From Monomorium pharaonis (lineage: Eukaryota > Arthropoda > Insecta > Hymenoptera > Formicidae): a stretch of DNA of 64,000 bases. A program made the position numbers and the translations under genes. The DNA lies in the NCBI RefSeq assembly GCF_013373865.1, contig NC_050467.1, forward strand, positions 39,169,132 through 39,233,131. The letters are read 5' to 3'. The notes beneath the pieces are model-generated. The model was not told the DNA's origin and ran no database searches. It saw only the letters and a program-made list of their open reading frames with translations. Every line of letters begins with the position of its first letter. The first letter of the stretch is position 1. Shown piece by piece: positions 36,980 to 48,324 of this stretch.

Positions 36980-38126
36980 ATGGGTGAGTCGAGAACGCGC
37001 TATTTCCCAGTGTGCTGCATCTGTTCCGCGAAATTTCGGCCGAAATTTATTCGGCGCTATGTTAACATGTTTAACTATCGAGAGAGAAAGAGAGAACAAG
37101 AGAGGTTGTCGCCTTTACGACACGCACTCGCTCGAGATTCTGACGATGTATCTTCTTACAGGTGGGTTGCTCAGCTATTTCCGTAACCTGCTCGGCAGCC
37201 GCGAGATGCGAATCCTGATCCTAGGCCTGGACGGCGCCGGCAAAACCACAATTTTGTACAGGTTTGCCTTCGACAGTGTCTCAAACTCCCTCGATGACTG
37301 ACTGTCATCTGTATTTACATAATGCATCTATCACTAGTCATTTTTCTCACGGATTAAAGTTATCTTTATATTCTTTCCACATTTTCATCTTGAAGTTATC
37401 TTTGTATTTTTGGTGTTATTTTAATTCCCTGAAACTTACTGATAGTAAATCTACTGCATCTATCATCAATTCTATATCTTGAATTACTATTATTAAAATA
37501 TATTTAGTATTCATTCTTTTTTATATGAGTTATGTTGTTTTGTCCATTTCTATCAATGTAGATTTACTTTGATTGCTTAACTTATTCTTGATCTGTTTCT
37601 AATTTTTAGAATTTAGTCATAAATAGGCCTTACAGATTAAGCAGACTCAATATTACCACATTACAAAGTTTGCTGTCAGCTCTGGAAAATTAAACATGTC
37701 TTGTACACTATTTTTTATATAATTATACATTAATGATATGAATATTGAATATGTTTTAGTTGTATGGGGAAGGGAGAAGAGAAATACAAATGCCTAAATA
37801 TATTATTGTTACAATGATGAAACATGAACCAATTATTTATTAGGTTACAGGTAGGCGAAGTAGTAACCACAATACCAACTATAGGATTCAATGTAGAACA
37901 AGTTACTTACAAAAATTTAAAGTTTCAAGTGTGGGATCTAGGTGGTCAGACTAGTATACGGTATGTCGAACTTATATTGTATGTGTGTGTAAAAGTTGAT
38001 TTTTCTTAGAAATTTATAAGTTAAACTTTCTCTTCTAAATTTCATTAATATATGTACATATATCGTTAGTAGTTATCTTTTACATATTTATATCTATTAA
38101 GATAATATATAATTCAATATATAAAA

Positions 38127-38171
<45 letters not shown>

Positions 38172-38669
38172 TAAAAATATCTTTTTATCTATTATATATT
38201 TACAGACCATACTGGAGGTGTTACTACTCCAATACAGACGCGATAATTTATGTGGTAGATTCGGCAGACAGAGATAGAATAGGCATATCAAAGGACGAAT
38301 TAATTCTCATGTTACAAGTAAATGATATTTTGTCGAATTAACGATTCTGTATACTTTTTTTTTAAAAAAAGACTTTTATTTTGTTGTTTTAATATTAATA
38401 TCAATGGTTATATTAAACAAAAAAATATAAAATTAAGAATGTATCTAATATTTAAATAGGAAGAAGAGTTACAAGGTGCGATCTTGGTGGTACTGGCGAA
38501 TAAACAGGATATGGCGGGATGCCTCAGTGTCGCAGAAGTCCATCAAGCGCTTGGACTGGACGCTCTCAAAAACCGAACCTTCCAAATATTTAAAACTTCC
38601 GCGACGAAGGGCGAAGGGCTTGATCAAGCCATGGACTGGTTGTCGAACGCGCTACAGAGTAGAAAATGA
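36980..38669 (+). CDS. Arl1: ADP-ribosylation factor-like protein 1 (Golgi small GTPase)
   Basis: ARL1 is a myristoylated Arf-family GTPase of the trans-Golgi that recruits GRIP-domain golgins. Five exons: 36980-36983, 37162-37261, 37844-37960, 38206-38317 and 38460-38669, total 543 nt, 180 residues. The first exon is just ATG plus G; the join gives MGGLLSYFRNLLG with Gly2 available for myristoylation. The G1 P-loop GLDGAGKT (about residues 24-31), switch I with PTIGFNVE, switch II WDLGGQTSIRPYW, NKQD and the SATKGEGLDQAMDWL end are all intact. The product is specific to the ARL1 subgroup over ARF1. An AATAAA lies at 38,913. A truncated MITE sits in intron 2 and a (TA)n run in intron 3. Confidence 0.96.
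37548..37630. mobile_element. truncated MITE copy in ARL1 intron 2 (family of 15,168)
   Basis: The left arm (TCCATTTCTATCAATGTAGA onwards) matches the family at 15,168-15,312. The right arm is mostly missing or unrecognisable. Confidence 0.45.
38131..38170. repeat. (TA)n microsatellite in ARL1 intron 3
   Basis: A TA dinucleotide run of about 35 bp close to the exon 4 acceptor. Confidence 0.85.
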
Positions 38670-39676
38670 TCAATATTATGTCTATGTTATTTATATTCAA
38701 GCCTTACAAGGGGACTAGTCACACACGACTGTCGCTCTAAATGTGCCGTCGATTTGTCGCCGAGCACGCGATGTTTTGTTTATTTATTGTAATTAATATA
38801 TTTTAAATATTTTCTTTGCAATTTTTTACAGCAAGGAATATTCGAAGAATTACTGTACTTTTTCGTAATGCTAAAAAACAATGATAGATTATTTTATCTT
38901 TCTATACAATTTAATAAACTTAAAGTATTCTTTTAAACTTAGAATTTTTTGCACTACAGATATCTCGTACGCTGCTATGCGTAACGTTTAATCAATAATT
39001 TAATTTAAATAATTATCTTACTATTTAATATTCATGATAAATGAAATTGATATAGAATTATTTGTAATGAGAACACAAGTATATTGCTATCAAATACAAC
39101 TCGATTACCAAACAAAAGAATGAATATTCGAAAAAAGTTCAAAACAAAAATTCAGACTTTAAACATTTAGATCATATTTATACATAACATAGTCGTCTTA
39201 ATGTATCTTAAATTGTAAAAAAACTTTTCAATAATATGAGTAAAACAAATTAAAAGTGGATAGGATATAAGCGCAACACATCATCCTAGCATTTATACAA
39301 ATTGTTACACAGTATAAACAAAATAAAATTAATTCTGTACCGTGAAAAAATCACATTGGTGCTAAAAGTGATAATCATATTCAAGTTTCACCTTGAGTTA
39401 AATTCTAGTTGAACTGAGATCATTTTTACCACCTGACAACAATATTATATTAAATAGTAAATCACGATTTATACTTTTTAATACTTTCCAATATGCATTT
39501 ATATTTACTGAATAATCTACTGAGTTTCAATATTTTATAATAAAAAAAAATATAGATACTATTTCGTAATAGTTAAACTCACTATGTGTAAATAATAACA
39601 ATTTTGCTGTTTGTAGTAGATAATAATAGCTTTTATAAAATGAACCTACCAATGCGAGATGCGATTGCTTTTTTTA
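38670..39676. other. ARL1-POLD1 tail-to-tail interval
   Basis: AT-rich 3'UTR and intergenic sequence between two converging genes. The ARL1 polyadenylation signal AATAAA is at 38,913-38,918. I see no further gene. Confidence 0.55.
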
Positions 39677-42600
39677 CTACCATTCTGGCACACCAAATCT
39701 TTTGATTCGTTTAATTTTTGCAGCCATATCTATTCGAGATTTCACCCTCATGTAAAATATTGGGCAGTCCCGGCTGAAAATATATTTAAAAATAATTATT
39801 TTTAGAGCACATATTCATATTTACTCTCTTGAATATAAATATATTTAATTTACATAAAAATGTCCTTATTTTAAAAAAGTATTAATTGATACAACTAACT
39901 TAGAGCATATAACTTCTTGATGAAGACTCCCTTGACATCTTTGACATTCCGCCCATAATCTTGAAAACTTCTCTTCCAGTTTGTGCTGATCTTGTAACTC
40001 ACTGTGGAATAGCTCAGCTTCTTTTGGTTCGCAATGCTTGCATACTGCCTTGTCTTCCCTGTCTAGTGGTAAAACGGCTTTACAGCCCAAACAAGTCTCC
40101 TTTTTACGTGTGAAAGCTGCCAGTGCTCCAACTTGCGAGGTAGCAATGCATCTCGTGCGTGTGTGATCTCCTTTCAGGAGAAGCGACTCAGCCTTTTCAC
40201 CAAGGATAGGTTCAAAGATACGTACAAGAGGTTTTGCCAATTGATTCTCTAGATAATAAGTCGTATCTATCGGAATACTATTTTGTAGTGCGTACACGGG
40301 ATCTTCCGCCTTTTGATATGCCGGTGTGCCTTTAGCTGCGCTTGTGAACACGTACGCCACTCGATCACCAAGTTTCGGCGCGTTTCCGGCATCTCGTTTT
40401 TTCATCTTCGCCGCCAGCTCAACGTGCGCCTGTTTCGCAGCGTAATCAGTTTTCGTCAGTTCCTTCGTGATGACTAATTGTGATAGATCGATACGGTTAC
40501 ACAAAAGATCGCTAATGACCTGCTTGGCATAATCCACGGCAGAATGTGGATTTCTGTAATTCATACACATTACATTCCATTACTTATTACTTATCTATAA
40601 CATAAATAAGTGTGAAGAAGCATTTGAATTGAACATAAAAATGAAATAACATACCTTTCGATGAGCAATATTTGCAAACAAGTATTCATCATATTCGCTA
40701 CCAATGGACAGTTATCTCTGCGCACTGTTTCAAGACCTTTGCAATCCATTTTGTCATACTTATCGGGTTTTGTAAAATACAAGCCGGCGTAACGTTTCTT
40801 ATTAATTAAGAGATATGGAAAATATACTTTCTCGAACTCCAGTTTTATAGGCTTGATGAATTTAGATGTTACGTAATCGGCTGCCTCTTTGCCAAGTGTC
40901 ATTGCTTCTTCTATAGATTTCACACCAAACTTTACCATCACGGAGTCAGTATCGCCGTATATGACTATCGCGTCATTTTTGTACCCATTTTCTATTCGAA
41001 AGTGATCTTCCACTTCTTTCTTTGTCTTTTCTATCATAGTGCGCCCATAAGCAGTAACGCTCTGCAATTATATTATTTTTTTATTATATTATTATACTTA
41101 TTACAAATATTCTTTATTTTCTACGATATATTAATCAATGTGCTCTTCATTAAATACATATAATAATAATTTACAGCAGATATTTCTAGATATAATAAGA
41201 TCAACTTACAGCAGATATTTCCAAGCATGGTAATTTTCCCATTTGTGCACCCGTGAAACCATACACGGAGTTTGCTGACACTTTCAAAGCGTATTGTCTT
41301 CCATCGAGCACTTTTTGCTTCAATGGATCTGTTTCTTGCTTCAACTCCGCCTTTGCTTTTTTCCTAGCCGTCAATAGATTTTCCAAAATTTCTGGAAGGA
41401 TTCCTTTCCTCATGGTACTCTTAATGAATAATGAATTACTAGGGGTTGTGGTAATTTGGTCATCCTGAATATTGAGCTCCTTTTTCTTAGCAATGGTTAA
41501 TAATGTTGTGTAACATAAGTTGTGCGCCATAATAATGCTAGGATACAAGGAACTGAAATCCAAGGTAGCTATTGGATCATTGTAGTAGCCACGCTTAGGT
41601 TCTATAACGGTCGCTCCTTCAAATTGCTCATCGGTACCGTGGCCTTGATGCACTGGCATCAAATAATCTTTTTCTTTGGTCTGATAACATTAATAAACGC
41701 ACTTAATTATCAGTATCGAGATAATTCTTTTTGTAAATATATAAATTTATTACCTTACGTAGAAGTTGAGAAACAACCTTAATTTGTTGACCGCGAGTTA
41801 ATAAGCTAGAAATGGATACTCCTGTGACTCTTGCCATTTCCATATATATAATAATACACATTAGTTTGTCTAATAATCTGAGTGGTAAGTATGCATCCTT
41901 CAAACAGTATACAGCGAGACGTCGACGTGTCTGTGCATTTCCATTTTGTAATCCTGTAATATCCTTATGTTGAACATCTTCTTTCTGTTCTTGAAGGAAA
42001 TGGTATGATACAGCGTTCAGAGTGTAAGACCTCAGCTTGTAATCTCGGACTAATACCTTAAAAATACATATATTTATATATTTTAAAGCTGTGATATAAG
42101 ACAGAATCCTGTTCATATTATATTTGTTTACCAGCAATAAATCGAATGGAACTCTTCCTTCAAAATTAATCGATTTGTTCTCGCGACGGCCCAGCTGTTT
42201 ACTTTGTAGTACATGATCCTTAATTACAGACTTTATATTTTTTATCCGTCCGAGAAAGTTAAAATTCTTAACATTGAGATGTTGAGCACGATTAATTAAA
42301 TATGGGAAATCAAAATTATTTATATTATATCCTGTGAAAATGTCAGGATCTAATTGTCGTACAAAATCAGCCCATTTCTTGCCAAAGAAAATAAGACATC
42401 TTTAATAAACAATTATCACAGTGCCAAATATACTTTTTCTATGTTTTAATCAGCTTACCTCTAACATTAAACTTTCTTTGTCAAAACTCAAAACTTGACA
42501 ACCAACAATAGGTGCGCAAGTATCGAGAGTGAAAATATTTCTCAAAAATGGCTCAGGTTCGCCCTGTCTTATGACCATGTTGGCAATTTGTATCACAGGA

Positions 42601-44464
42601 TCATGTTTTGCTTCCGGAAAGATACCTGTAAAAAATTTGTAATTGAATTGAAAAGAGCCGAGGAGAAAAAAGAAAAAGAGTAACGACAATCTTTACCTTC
42701 ACGTCCAGCGCATTCAATATCGAAACTAAGAATTCTAAATGGAGCTAATTTTGACCATTCTCCTTCCGGTGCATGAGCTATAAATGCATCCCATGCAACG
42801 TCCACTTCCAATTGGCAACGTGTAGTCAGTTCTAACATATGTCCATGCTGACCACGTAATTTCCAGCTTCCTGATGGTAATTCAATCCAACAACATCCAA
42901 CCACTGATGTGTCAACCATGAACCTTGTGTTTAAACGATCAAATATAAATGTTACGTAATTTTGATAAAAAGGTAATGTAAAAAATGATACACATTGTTA
43001 TAAGATTTCACTACCTGATGTCAAAATCAATGTTGCTTTCAAATGCTCTATAATGATGATTGAATGCAGTATAAACTGTATCTTGTTCTAATAACCTCTT
43101 GCAAGGTGCTATTAATTTTGGAACTGCTACCGTAATTTTCAAAAATGGCAGTTTATCACTTCCTCCATATCCATACATTGATTGTTTGTAGACCAATTCG
43201 ACTGCTAAAATGGCATCTTGTACGTTATCAGGATTTGATTTCATATCCTTCTTCACAACTTGATTGAGAGCCTCCTACATAGAGATTCTTATGTCGATTA
43301 CTTCTTAGATTAATACAAAGAAAATTAATTTTGTCGAAATAAATATACTTTAAATGGCCTGCAATGATTATTTGTGAAATTCGATGGCGCTGATACGAAC
43401 AAATATGGGCAAAAGCCATGGACATGACAACAGACAGAATTTCCTTGTTCCGTAACTCCATACATTCTCATTATCGGTACGGGTCCTATTTTACTACCTG
43501 GCATTCCAGGAAGAGATTTACCTACATATATATAATCATATAAATTTTGTAATATTGATATATTTATAATTGATAGAGTTGCTGTTATTTTTAATATACA
43601 AATACATTTGAAAAATACAATGTTATTACCTATATAATGATCAATTTCAATTTGCTGGAATGCTAATTTATCAACTTGTGGATTCAAAGGTGGCGGAGGA
43701 GCTCTGCTCCATTTCGCAGATGTGTTTTCCTGTTCAGGTCCCTGCGTATATATGAGAGAATTATTGATAAATAGCAAATCGTGGTATATATTACAAGCAA
43801 CATATAAAATATAAACTGCATATATTTAATTAAAGGGAAAATTAATTTTATATCAGAAATATAATTCATACATACTTCTCCAATTAGCAGTGTCTCATCT
43901 GGAAAATCATCATCAGCAAGATCCATCGTAGCCAGCTCTGACTCAAATGAACTCGGTTTCTCCTCATCTTCATCTCTGTTTGATAAGATTATATAGAATA
44001 TAAAAATTTCAAAATTTTTTAGTTTTACATAAGAAAAATTGGATATTATTAAATATTAGGTTAAGTAATTTTTTTTATAAACAAGTTTTTTATAAACAGC
44101 AGTGATTAAATGCAAATCAATACTAATAATAAATATTTATTAAAAGGATAATGTGATAAAAACAAATATTTTCTTAGATTTATTGTATGTATGTATTTAC
44201 AGAAAGATAAAACACGTCTTTTAAAGAAAACCGAATTCAGATTTAGATAAATAGGTATAAAACGTGTAAATATTTAATAGAGTAACATAAAAAATTATAT
44301 TAACTAACGTAATAGTTTCATGATAAATTAATAGCTAGAAAGATAACGAGAATAGAAGCGTAGAGGTTAACAAGCGTTACGTTCAAAATACACAATCACC
44401 TAAATTTGGGCTTCTTTGCCGCTGAAGTTGTTGAAAATGATTGTTTCCGATTTACTTTACTCAT
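39677..44464 (-). CDS. POLD1: DNA polymerase delta catalytic subunit
   Basis: POLD1 is the B-family replicative polymerase and 3'-5' proofreading exonuclease of lagging-strand synthesis and repair. The start is the ATG at 44464. The first exons are 44464-44400, 43975-43876, 43741-43630, 43521-43349, 43274-43015 and 42923-42697, and all join in frame. Exonuclease motifs: Exo I SFDIECAG (about 42,710), Exo II GYNINNFDFPYL (about 42,330), Exo III YCLKDAYLPLRLL (about 41,900). Polymerase motifs: A DFSSLYPSII (about 41,550), B with ALKVSANSVYGFTG (about 41,260), C YGDTDSV (about 40,950), then KKRYAGLYF. The C-terminus has the CysA zinc motif CLGCK...CKHC (about 40,050) and the CysB ligands CQRC, C, RDC for the Fe-S cluster (39,960-39,770). 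It ends KRIKRFGVPEW. All catalytic residues are intact; about 1,090 residues, the family size. Confidence 0.96.
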
Positions 44465-44578
44465 GTCTTTTGTCGTGACACGTCGCGATACAGCAAAATA
44501 ATGCACACAAAATAACGCGATACTCCGCAATCATATGAAGAAAAGCGGGAACGTTTTCGATTTGAGGCCAGGGACGGA
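44465..44578. promoter_or_regulatory. POLD1 upstream region
   Basis: 114 bp from the POLD1 start codon to a short divergent open frame. It is slightly GC-richer than its flanks. Promoter function is inferred from position only. Confidence 0.4.
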
Positions 44579-44704
44579 ATGGACGCCTCCGATGGTCAGA
44601 GTTATCAGGGCAGCCAATATAAATCTCCTTTTGTCAGTCTTGAAGACGCTATTGGAGCAATCGAACAACTGAAAAGAAATAAAAAAAATATTGACACATT
44701 CTAG
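44579..44704 (+). CDS. 41-residue open frame divergent from POLD1, possible first-exon remnant
   Basis: An ATG preceded by GGGACGGA opens a frame of natural-looking composition (starting MDASDGQSYQGSQYKSP, then FVSLEDAIGAIEQLKR). After that it turns into AT-rich sequence and stops at 44702-44704. The first 32 residues read like a genuine coding first exon with an amphipathic helix. No GT donor follows before the stop, so it looks like an exon cut short by later insertion of AT-rich DNA, or a small peptide gene. A duplicated ACACATTCTA(G/C)ATTTTAAAAT unit follows at 44,695 and 44,757. I do not recognise the family. Confidence 0.33.
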   Translation: MDASDGQSYQGSQYKSPFVSLEDAIGAIEQLKRNKKNIDTF

Positions 44705-45255
44705 ATTTTAAAATGCTAAAAAATATAAACATTTTTAATGTTAATTTTATTTTTTACACATTCTACATTTTAAAATAATATAAACGTTATTTTTAAAACA
44801 TATAAACTTATAAATATAAAAATATATATCTATTGAAAGACATTACAAGTTGTGCTCTTTTTATTTCTACTAGACACTCTACAAACGCCCGCTTTGCGCG
44901 CTTTTTATTTTTTATTTTTTAAAAGTAAATTACAACAATAATTGTACAGATAATAATCTATAATACAAGTTTGACAGCTATCAAAACTCAATCGTAATGA
45001 CAGCTACTCTCGCAACATGAAGTAAGCGCAGCGAGAGAACCAATCAACATCGCGGAAAAGAGACAACAATTACTTCGAGATTTACGACTATCGATATAAT
45101 CGATGCACGTTTTAGAAAAGGAAAGGAACTAGAACATGGCACGCTTCGCTCGCACCAAATGTTATTTTCACAGTGATAGCTTGATGTATGTTCGGCATTC
45201 TTTTTTTTCTTTTATAAGCGAATTAAAATTTGCATGGACATTCAGAAGAAATCTT
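44705..45255. other. AT-rich interval without a gene
   Basis: I see two copies of a roughly 40-bp AT-rich unit at its start and no coding exon. A plus-strand open frame from 45,136 runs into the hairpin sequence and is probably chance. Confidence 0.5.
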
Positions 45256-45340
45256 CCCTCCCACGGGTACGACCTTGTCGTGGTGGGAGGGCTCAGTGCC
45301 CCACAGGCATTCAAGCCCTCGGGCTTGAATGCCTGTGGGG
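45256..45340. repeat. two adjacent strong hairpins
   Basis: Hairpin 1 has arms CCCTCCCAC (45256-45264) and GTGGGAGGG (45283-45291), with an inner ACGAC/GTCGT stem. Hairpin 2 is a perfect 20-bp stem with a 2-nt loop: the arm CCCCACAGGCATTCAAGCCC at 45299-45318 is followed by TC and its exact complement at 45321-45340. Both are GC-rich islands in AT-rich DNA. A transposon terminus, a structured RNA or a recombination site are all possible; nothing decides. Confidence 0.85.
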
Positions 45341-45365
45341 GAAGCTAACAGTACCCATTGCACTT

Positions 45366-45494
45366 ATTAGGTTTGTTTTCTATTCCTGCACTACTGCACT
45401 AATGCAATAAGTAAGAATAAGAAAAAATATATTTGTCTTATTCTAGCTTATTGCATCAGTGCAGCAGTGCAGGAATAAAAAACAAATCTATTAC
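45366..45494. mobile_element. hairpin MITE with TATTA flanks
   Basis: Arms of about 58 bp: the left reads GGTTTGTTTTCTATTCCTGC and on through ACTGCACTAATGCAATAAG; the right is the complement and ends AAAACAAATC. Each end is followed by TATTA, a likely target duplication that includes TTA. Confidence 0.72.
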
Positions 45495-45984
45495 GTCGTC
45501 GATCGTAAAATTGTGATTCGTCGCGCCGCGTTAACGCGGTTCGGGAGTGCCGACCGATTGAATTGAAAACGAACCGTATCCGGTTCGTCGTGTTTGCTTC
45601 GGTAGTGCCGTTCAAGTAAATGGAGTTTTAATTAGTCCTCGCGCGATTGTGACTTTAATAATCGCGAGTGTTTTTCGCGAGTGTCTCGTGACAAGAAAGG
45701 ACAGCCTGTTCTGAGAGGAGGAGGAGGAGGTCCAAAAAGGGCATCGGGCATCAGCGGAGCAACCTTGGGGTAAATATTTTTTATTTGCACGGTTTTTATT
45801 ATTTATTCATTTTAATATATTATATAATATAATATTTAATATATAAATTATAAAATTTTCAAAAATATTTATTATTTTAAGCACTGTTTTAATTTGAATC
45901 TTATATTTGTGTGTTACAGTATCATCGCAGCTTCGTGGCCGAATAACTCCGCTCGTTGCGCATCGGATCGGTGAGTGACGATTT

Positions 45985-46099
45985 TTATATTTTGGAACAA
46001 CAAATCTATGAAATTTATATTAAATATCTCTTTATGTATTATGTATTATAAATAGTGCAGATAAATGCGACAATTCATAGATTTCTTGTTCCAAATGTT
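45985..46099. repeat. small inverted repeat just after a splice-donor-like site
   Basis: ATTTTGGAACAACAAATCTA at the left is mirrored by TAGATTTCTTGTTCCAAAT at the right. It is a MITE-like hairpin of about 110 bp. Confidence 0.6.
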
Positions 46100-46116
46100 T
46101 TTTGTTTGCATTTTTT

Positions 46117-46150
46117 ATTAAAACGTGTATAAGTGTATACACGTTTTAAT
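46117..46150. repeat. perfect 15-bp hairpin
   Basis: ATTAAAACGTGTATA at 46117-46131 and its exact complement at 46136-46150, with a 4-nt loop. Confidence 0.8.
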
Positions 46151-46249
46151 AATGTACTTGTTTTACAAGTGTACTTGTTTGATTTATTATTTAAATTATC
46201 TGGCTGTCATGCAGCTAGAATGGATTTGGCCAGGATCAACAAAAGGTGA

Positions 46250-47378
46250 GTCCAATCTGGCCGGAAGAAAGAAAAAGAAATATTAAAAGTTGGGTGTCAA
46301 TGTTAACGTAGGTAGGTAGGAATACTGGTAGGTAGGGATACGACTAAGTAGGGATACGGGTAGGTAGGGATACGGGTAGGTAGGAATAGGTAAACGAATA
46401 AATGGAAATACGGATTGGTAGAAAAATAAATCTAGGGTTGTAGGGCTCGCAAATGTGATATTTACCGCCTGTTTTAGACTTTTCTCATTCGACACGTTAT
46501 AGGAAAGAGGAGGTTTTAGTAGGTAGGCGACGGTGAGGCTTTTCGTCCGACGTGCCTTCCGTTGAATCCCACACTCTCCTGGTCTTTCGGGGAGTCTTTG
46601 GAAGATTTCCTCCTCTATAATAAAAAAAAAAGGCATATACACACTTAAAAAGTATGTACAACCAGGCGGAGACAAGGAGACATAATTCGATAGTTCAAAT
46701 TATTAGACAGAATATTATCAATATACTGCAAATTTAATAATAATAAAGATAATTACATTTTTTATGTATAATTTTTTAAATCTGTATTATAATATATAAA
46801 CGTAATAATAATTGTACAAACGAAAAGCGCGTTAATTGATTTAAAGATGCGAATACGATAGGGAGAAATACTATTGGAATTTGCCTATATATAGGTATAT
46901 ATAGGAAAATTCGATTTTAATATATTTTAGGATTTGTTTGTATTTGTGTTGTACCATTCGGGTAGCGGGTAGGAACTCCTTATGGACAGTCCTATCAGGG
47001 GAAATGAATCAACCCCTGCCCACCGCAGATTCCAGGCGCTCCCTGGTCCGGGGAGCTAGCACCTGCCAAGGATCCCTGCCCAGGGTAACGGGTGAAGATT
47101 GCAAGGGTTAAAGAAGAAACAAGAGAGAGGAGAGACATCAAAGTGGCAAATTAGACGAAGGTCCCAACTCAGTCCTTAGAAGAACGTGTAAAATTATCAA
47201 GGCTACGTAGTTCCACATCCACGTTTTGCGCTGATACTACATCGACGATTCGGTCCCACGAAGAAGGTAAATTATCTCGATTAAGTAATACCGCTCATCC
47301 CCCTCATCCCCCCGTTCCTATCTAAAATAAAATTTTGCTACTAATTAAGAATGTTTTTCTTAAATTACTTTAAATTCT
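46250..47378. other. mixed interval with degenerate minisatellite and possible retroelement debris
   Basis: At 46,307-46,394 there is a degenerate tandem array of a unit like TAGGGATACGGGTAGG. A minus-strand open frame (46,283-46,675) includes a polar stretch with EEEIFQRLPERPGECG that reads like decayed protein sequence but cannot be assigned. The segment at about 46,960-47,090 is GC-richer with no open frame of note, and a short open plus-strand segment at about 47,150-47,270 ends in a donor-like gaaggtaaatt. I support no gene here. Confidence 0.4.
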
Positions 47379-47812
47379 TTATTCCTGTAAATTTATTTTA
47401 TTACATTTAATATTTGTAATTTTGCATTTATTGACATTACTAGCAAATCTTAGATAATTTAATGTCTTATTATAAAATTCGTCTAGTGGAGATATATTTA
47501 GTAACATCAATGTTTTGGCATTGCCTCCTAGAAAAGGCATGAGTAAATGTGTCAATTTAGAATTTCTGTAAGGAACATGTTCCTGTTTCTTCAAAAGCGC
47601 TAAAATGACATTGCCAAGATTTGCTTACTTGTTGATATTTTTTGTTTCTGCCATTCTGACAGTTTCTTCAAGTCGTCCAATTATCTAAATGTTCAGATCC
47701 GGCTAAGTCAACGAAATTCAAATTTCTTGTTAATACTACTTGTTTTGTAGTGTCTGTACCAGTAATTTTTATTTTTCCTAAGAAATGGGATTTAGATGAT
47801 CTAAAATGTAAA
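47379..47812 (-). pseudogene. kinesin-14 (Ncd/KIFC1-type) motor fragment, disrupted
   Basis: The minus strand encodes the end of a C-terminal-motor kinesin head: LNFVDLAGSE (switch II), RLEETVRMAETKNINK, LGNVILALL, HVPYRNSKLTHLL, LGGNAKTLMLLNISP and LRFASNVNKC. These are conserved helix and loop segments of kinesin-14. It is broken by a frameshift right after the LAGSEHL segment (near 47,685), by a stop codon after INK (near 47,630), and by the loss of residues in the following loop. Nothing upstream supplies the rest of the motor, the coiled coil or the tail. It could be a truncated retrocopy or the remains of a duplicated exon pair; a cattttag acceptor-like site precedes it. Confidence 0.82.
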
Positions 47813-48324
47813 ATATTATATATTATAATGTATATTATACAACATTCTAAGTTAAATTCTAAGTTAACTTATTTCATTTCAAAATTGAGTTTATGTTTCG
47901 TACATAATTGAATAATAAAGCACGTGGAGTAGCAGCACTTTTAGCGGCAAAGTTGATCGAGACCGTTTCACACCATCCTAATTGCATTGCGTTCGCACAA
48001 CTATCGTTACCAGAACGAAGTCAGACGCGGGACGGCGAGAAATAAAAAAAAGGTTTTCCGGAAGAAAGAATGAGACGCAAAATAAAAAAAAGAATAAAAT
48101 AAATTGTAAATAGGATAAGTATTAATCAGATAGTTAAAGATACAAATATTTTGTTTATTTTGAAGTCTTAATTGTAAATGACTATTACATAAATTTGTTG
48201 ATCGTCAGTGATAATTCATAACCTTAGAACGTAATGCTGTCATAACGTTATCATAAAATGAATGTTCAATTTAAAGCATCTTGCGTACAATAAGTCTGAT
48301 GCAAGTTCACGAAATACGTAATTA
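47813..48324. other. interval between kinesin pseudogene and tetraspanin
   Basis: It may contain the tetraspanin promoter and 5'UTR. No coding sequence is seen. A modestly GC-rich part at about 47,925-48,035 is the likeliest promoter. Confidence 0.4.

Larger units (their letters stand above)
45500..46246 (+). other. three exon-like blocks with canonical splice signals, unidentified transcript
   Basis: Block A is CpG-rich and ends in CTTGGG followed by gtaaat near 45,770. Block B lies between ttacag (about 45,919) and a cggtgagtga donor near 45,971. Block C lies between tcatgcag (about 46,215) and gtgagtcc at about 46,246, and contains an ATG followed by eight codons (MDLARINKR-like). The upstream part carries two GGGAGTGCC/GGTAGTGCC words, as do the palindrome arms at 23-26 kb. 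The set could be 5'UTR exons of the tetraspanin gene downstream, an uncharacterised gene, or the 5' end of a repeated element. Confidence 0.3.

Noticed and set aside
45136..45348. 70-codon plus-strand frame ending in the hairpins
   Set aside because: Its C-terminal third is encoded by the perfect hairpin and there is no homology; likely chance.
46283..46675. 130-codon minus-strand frame as a retrotransposon gene
   Set aside because: One short polar segment looks protein-like, but half the frame comes from the tandem GTAGG repeat and no catalytic motif is present.
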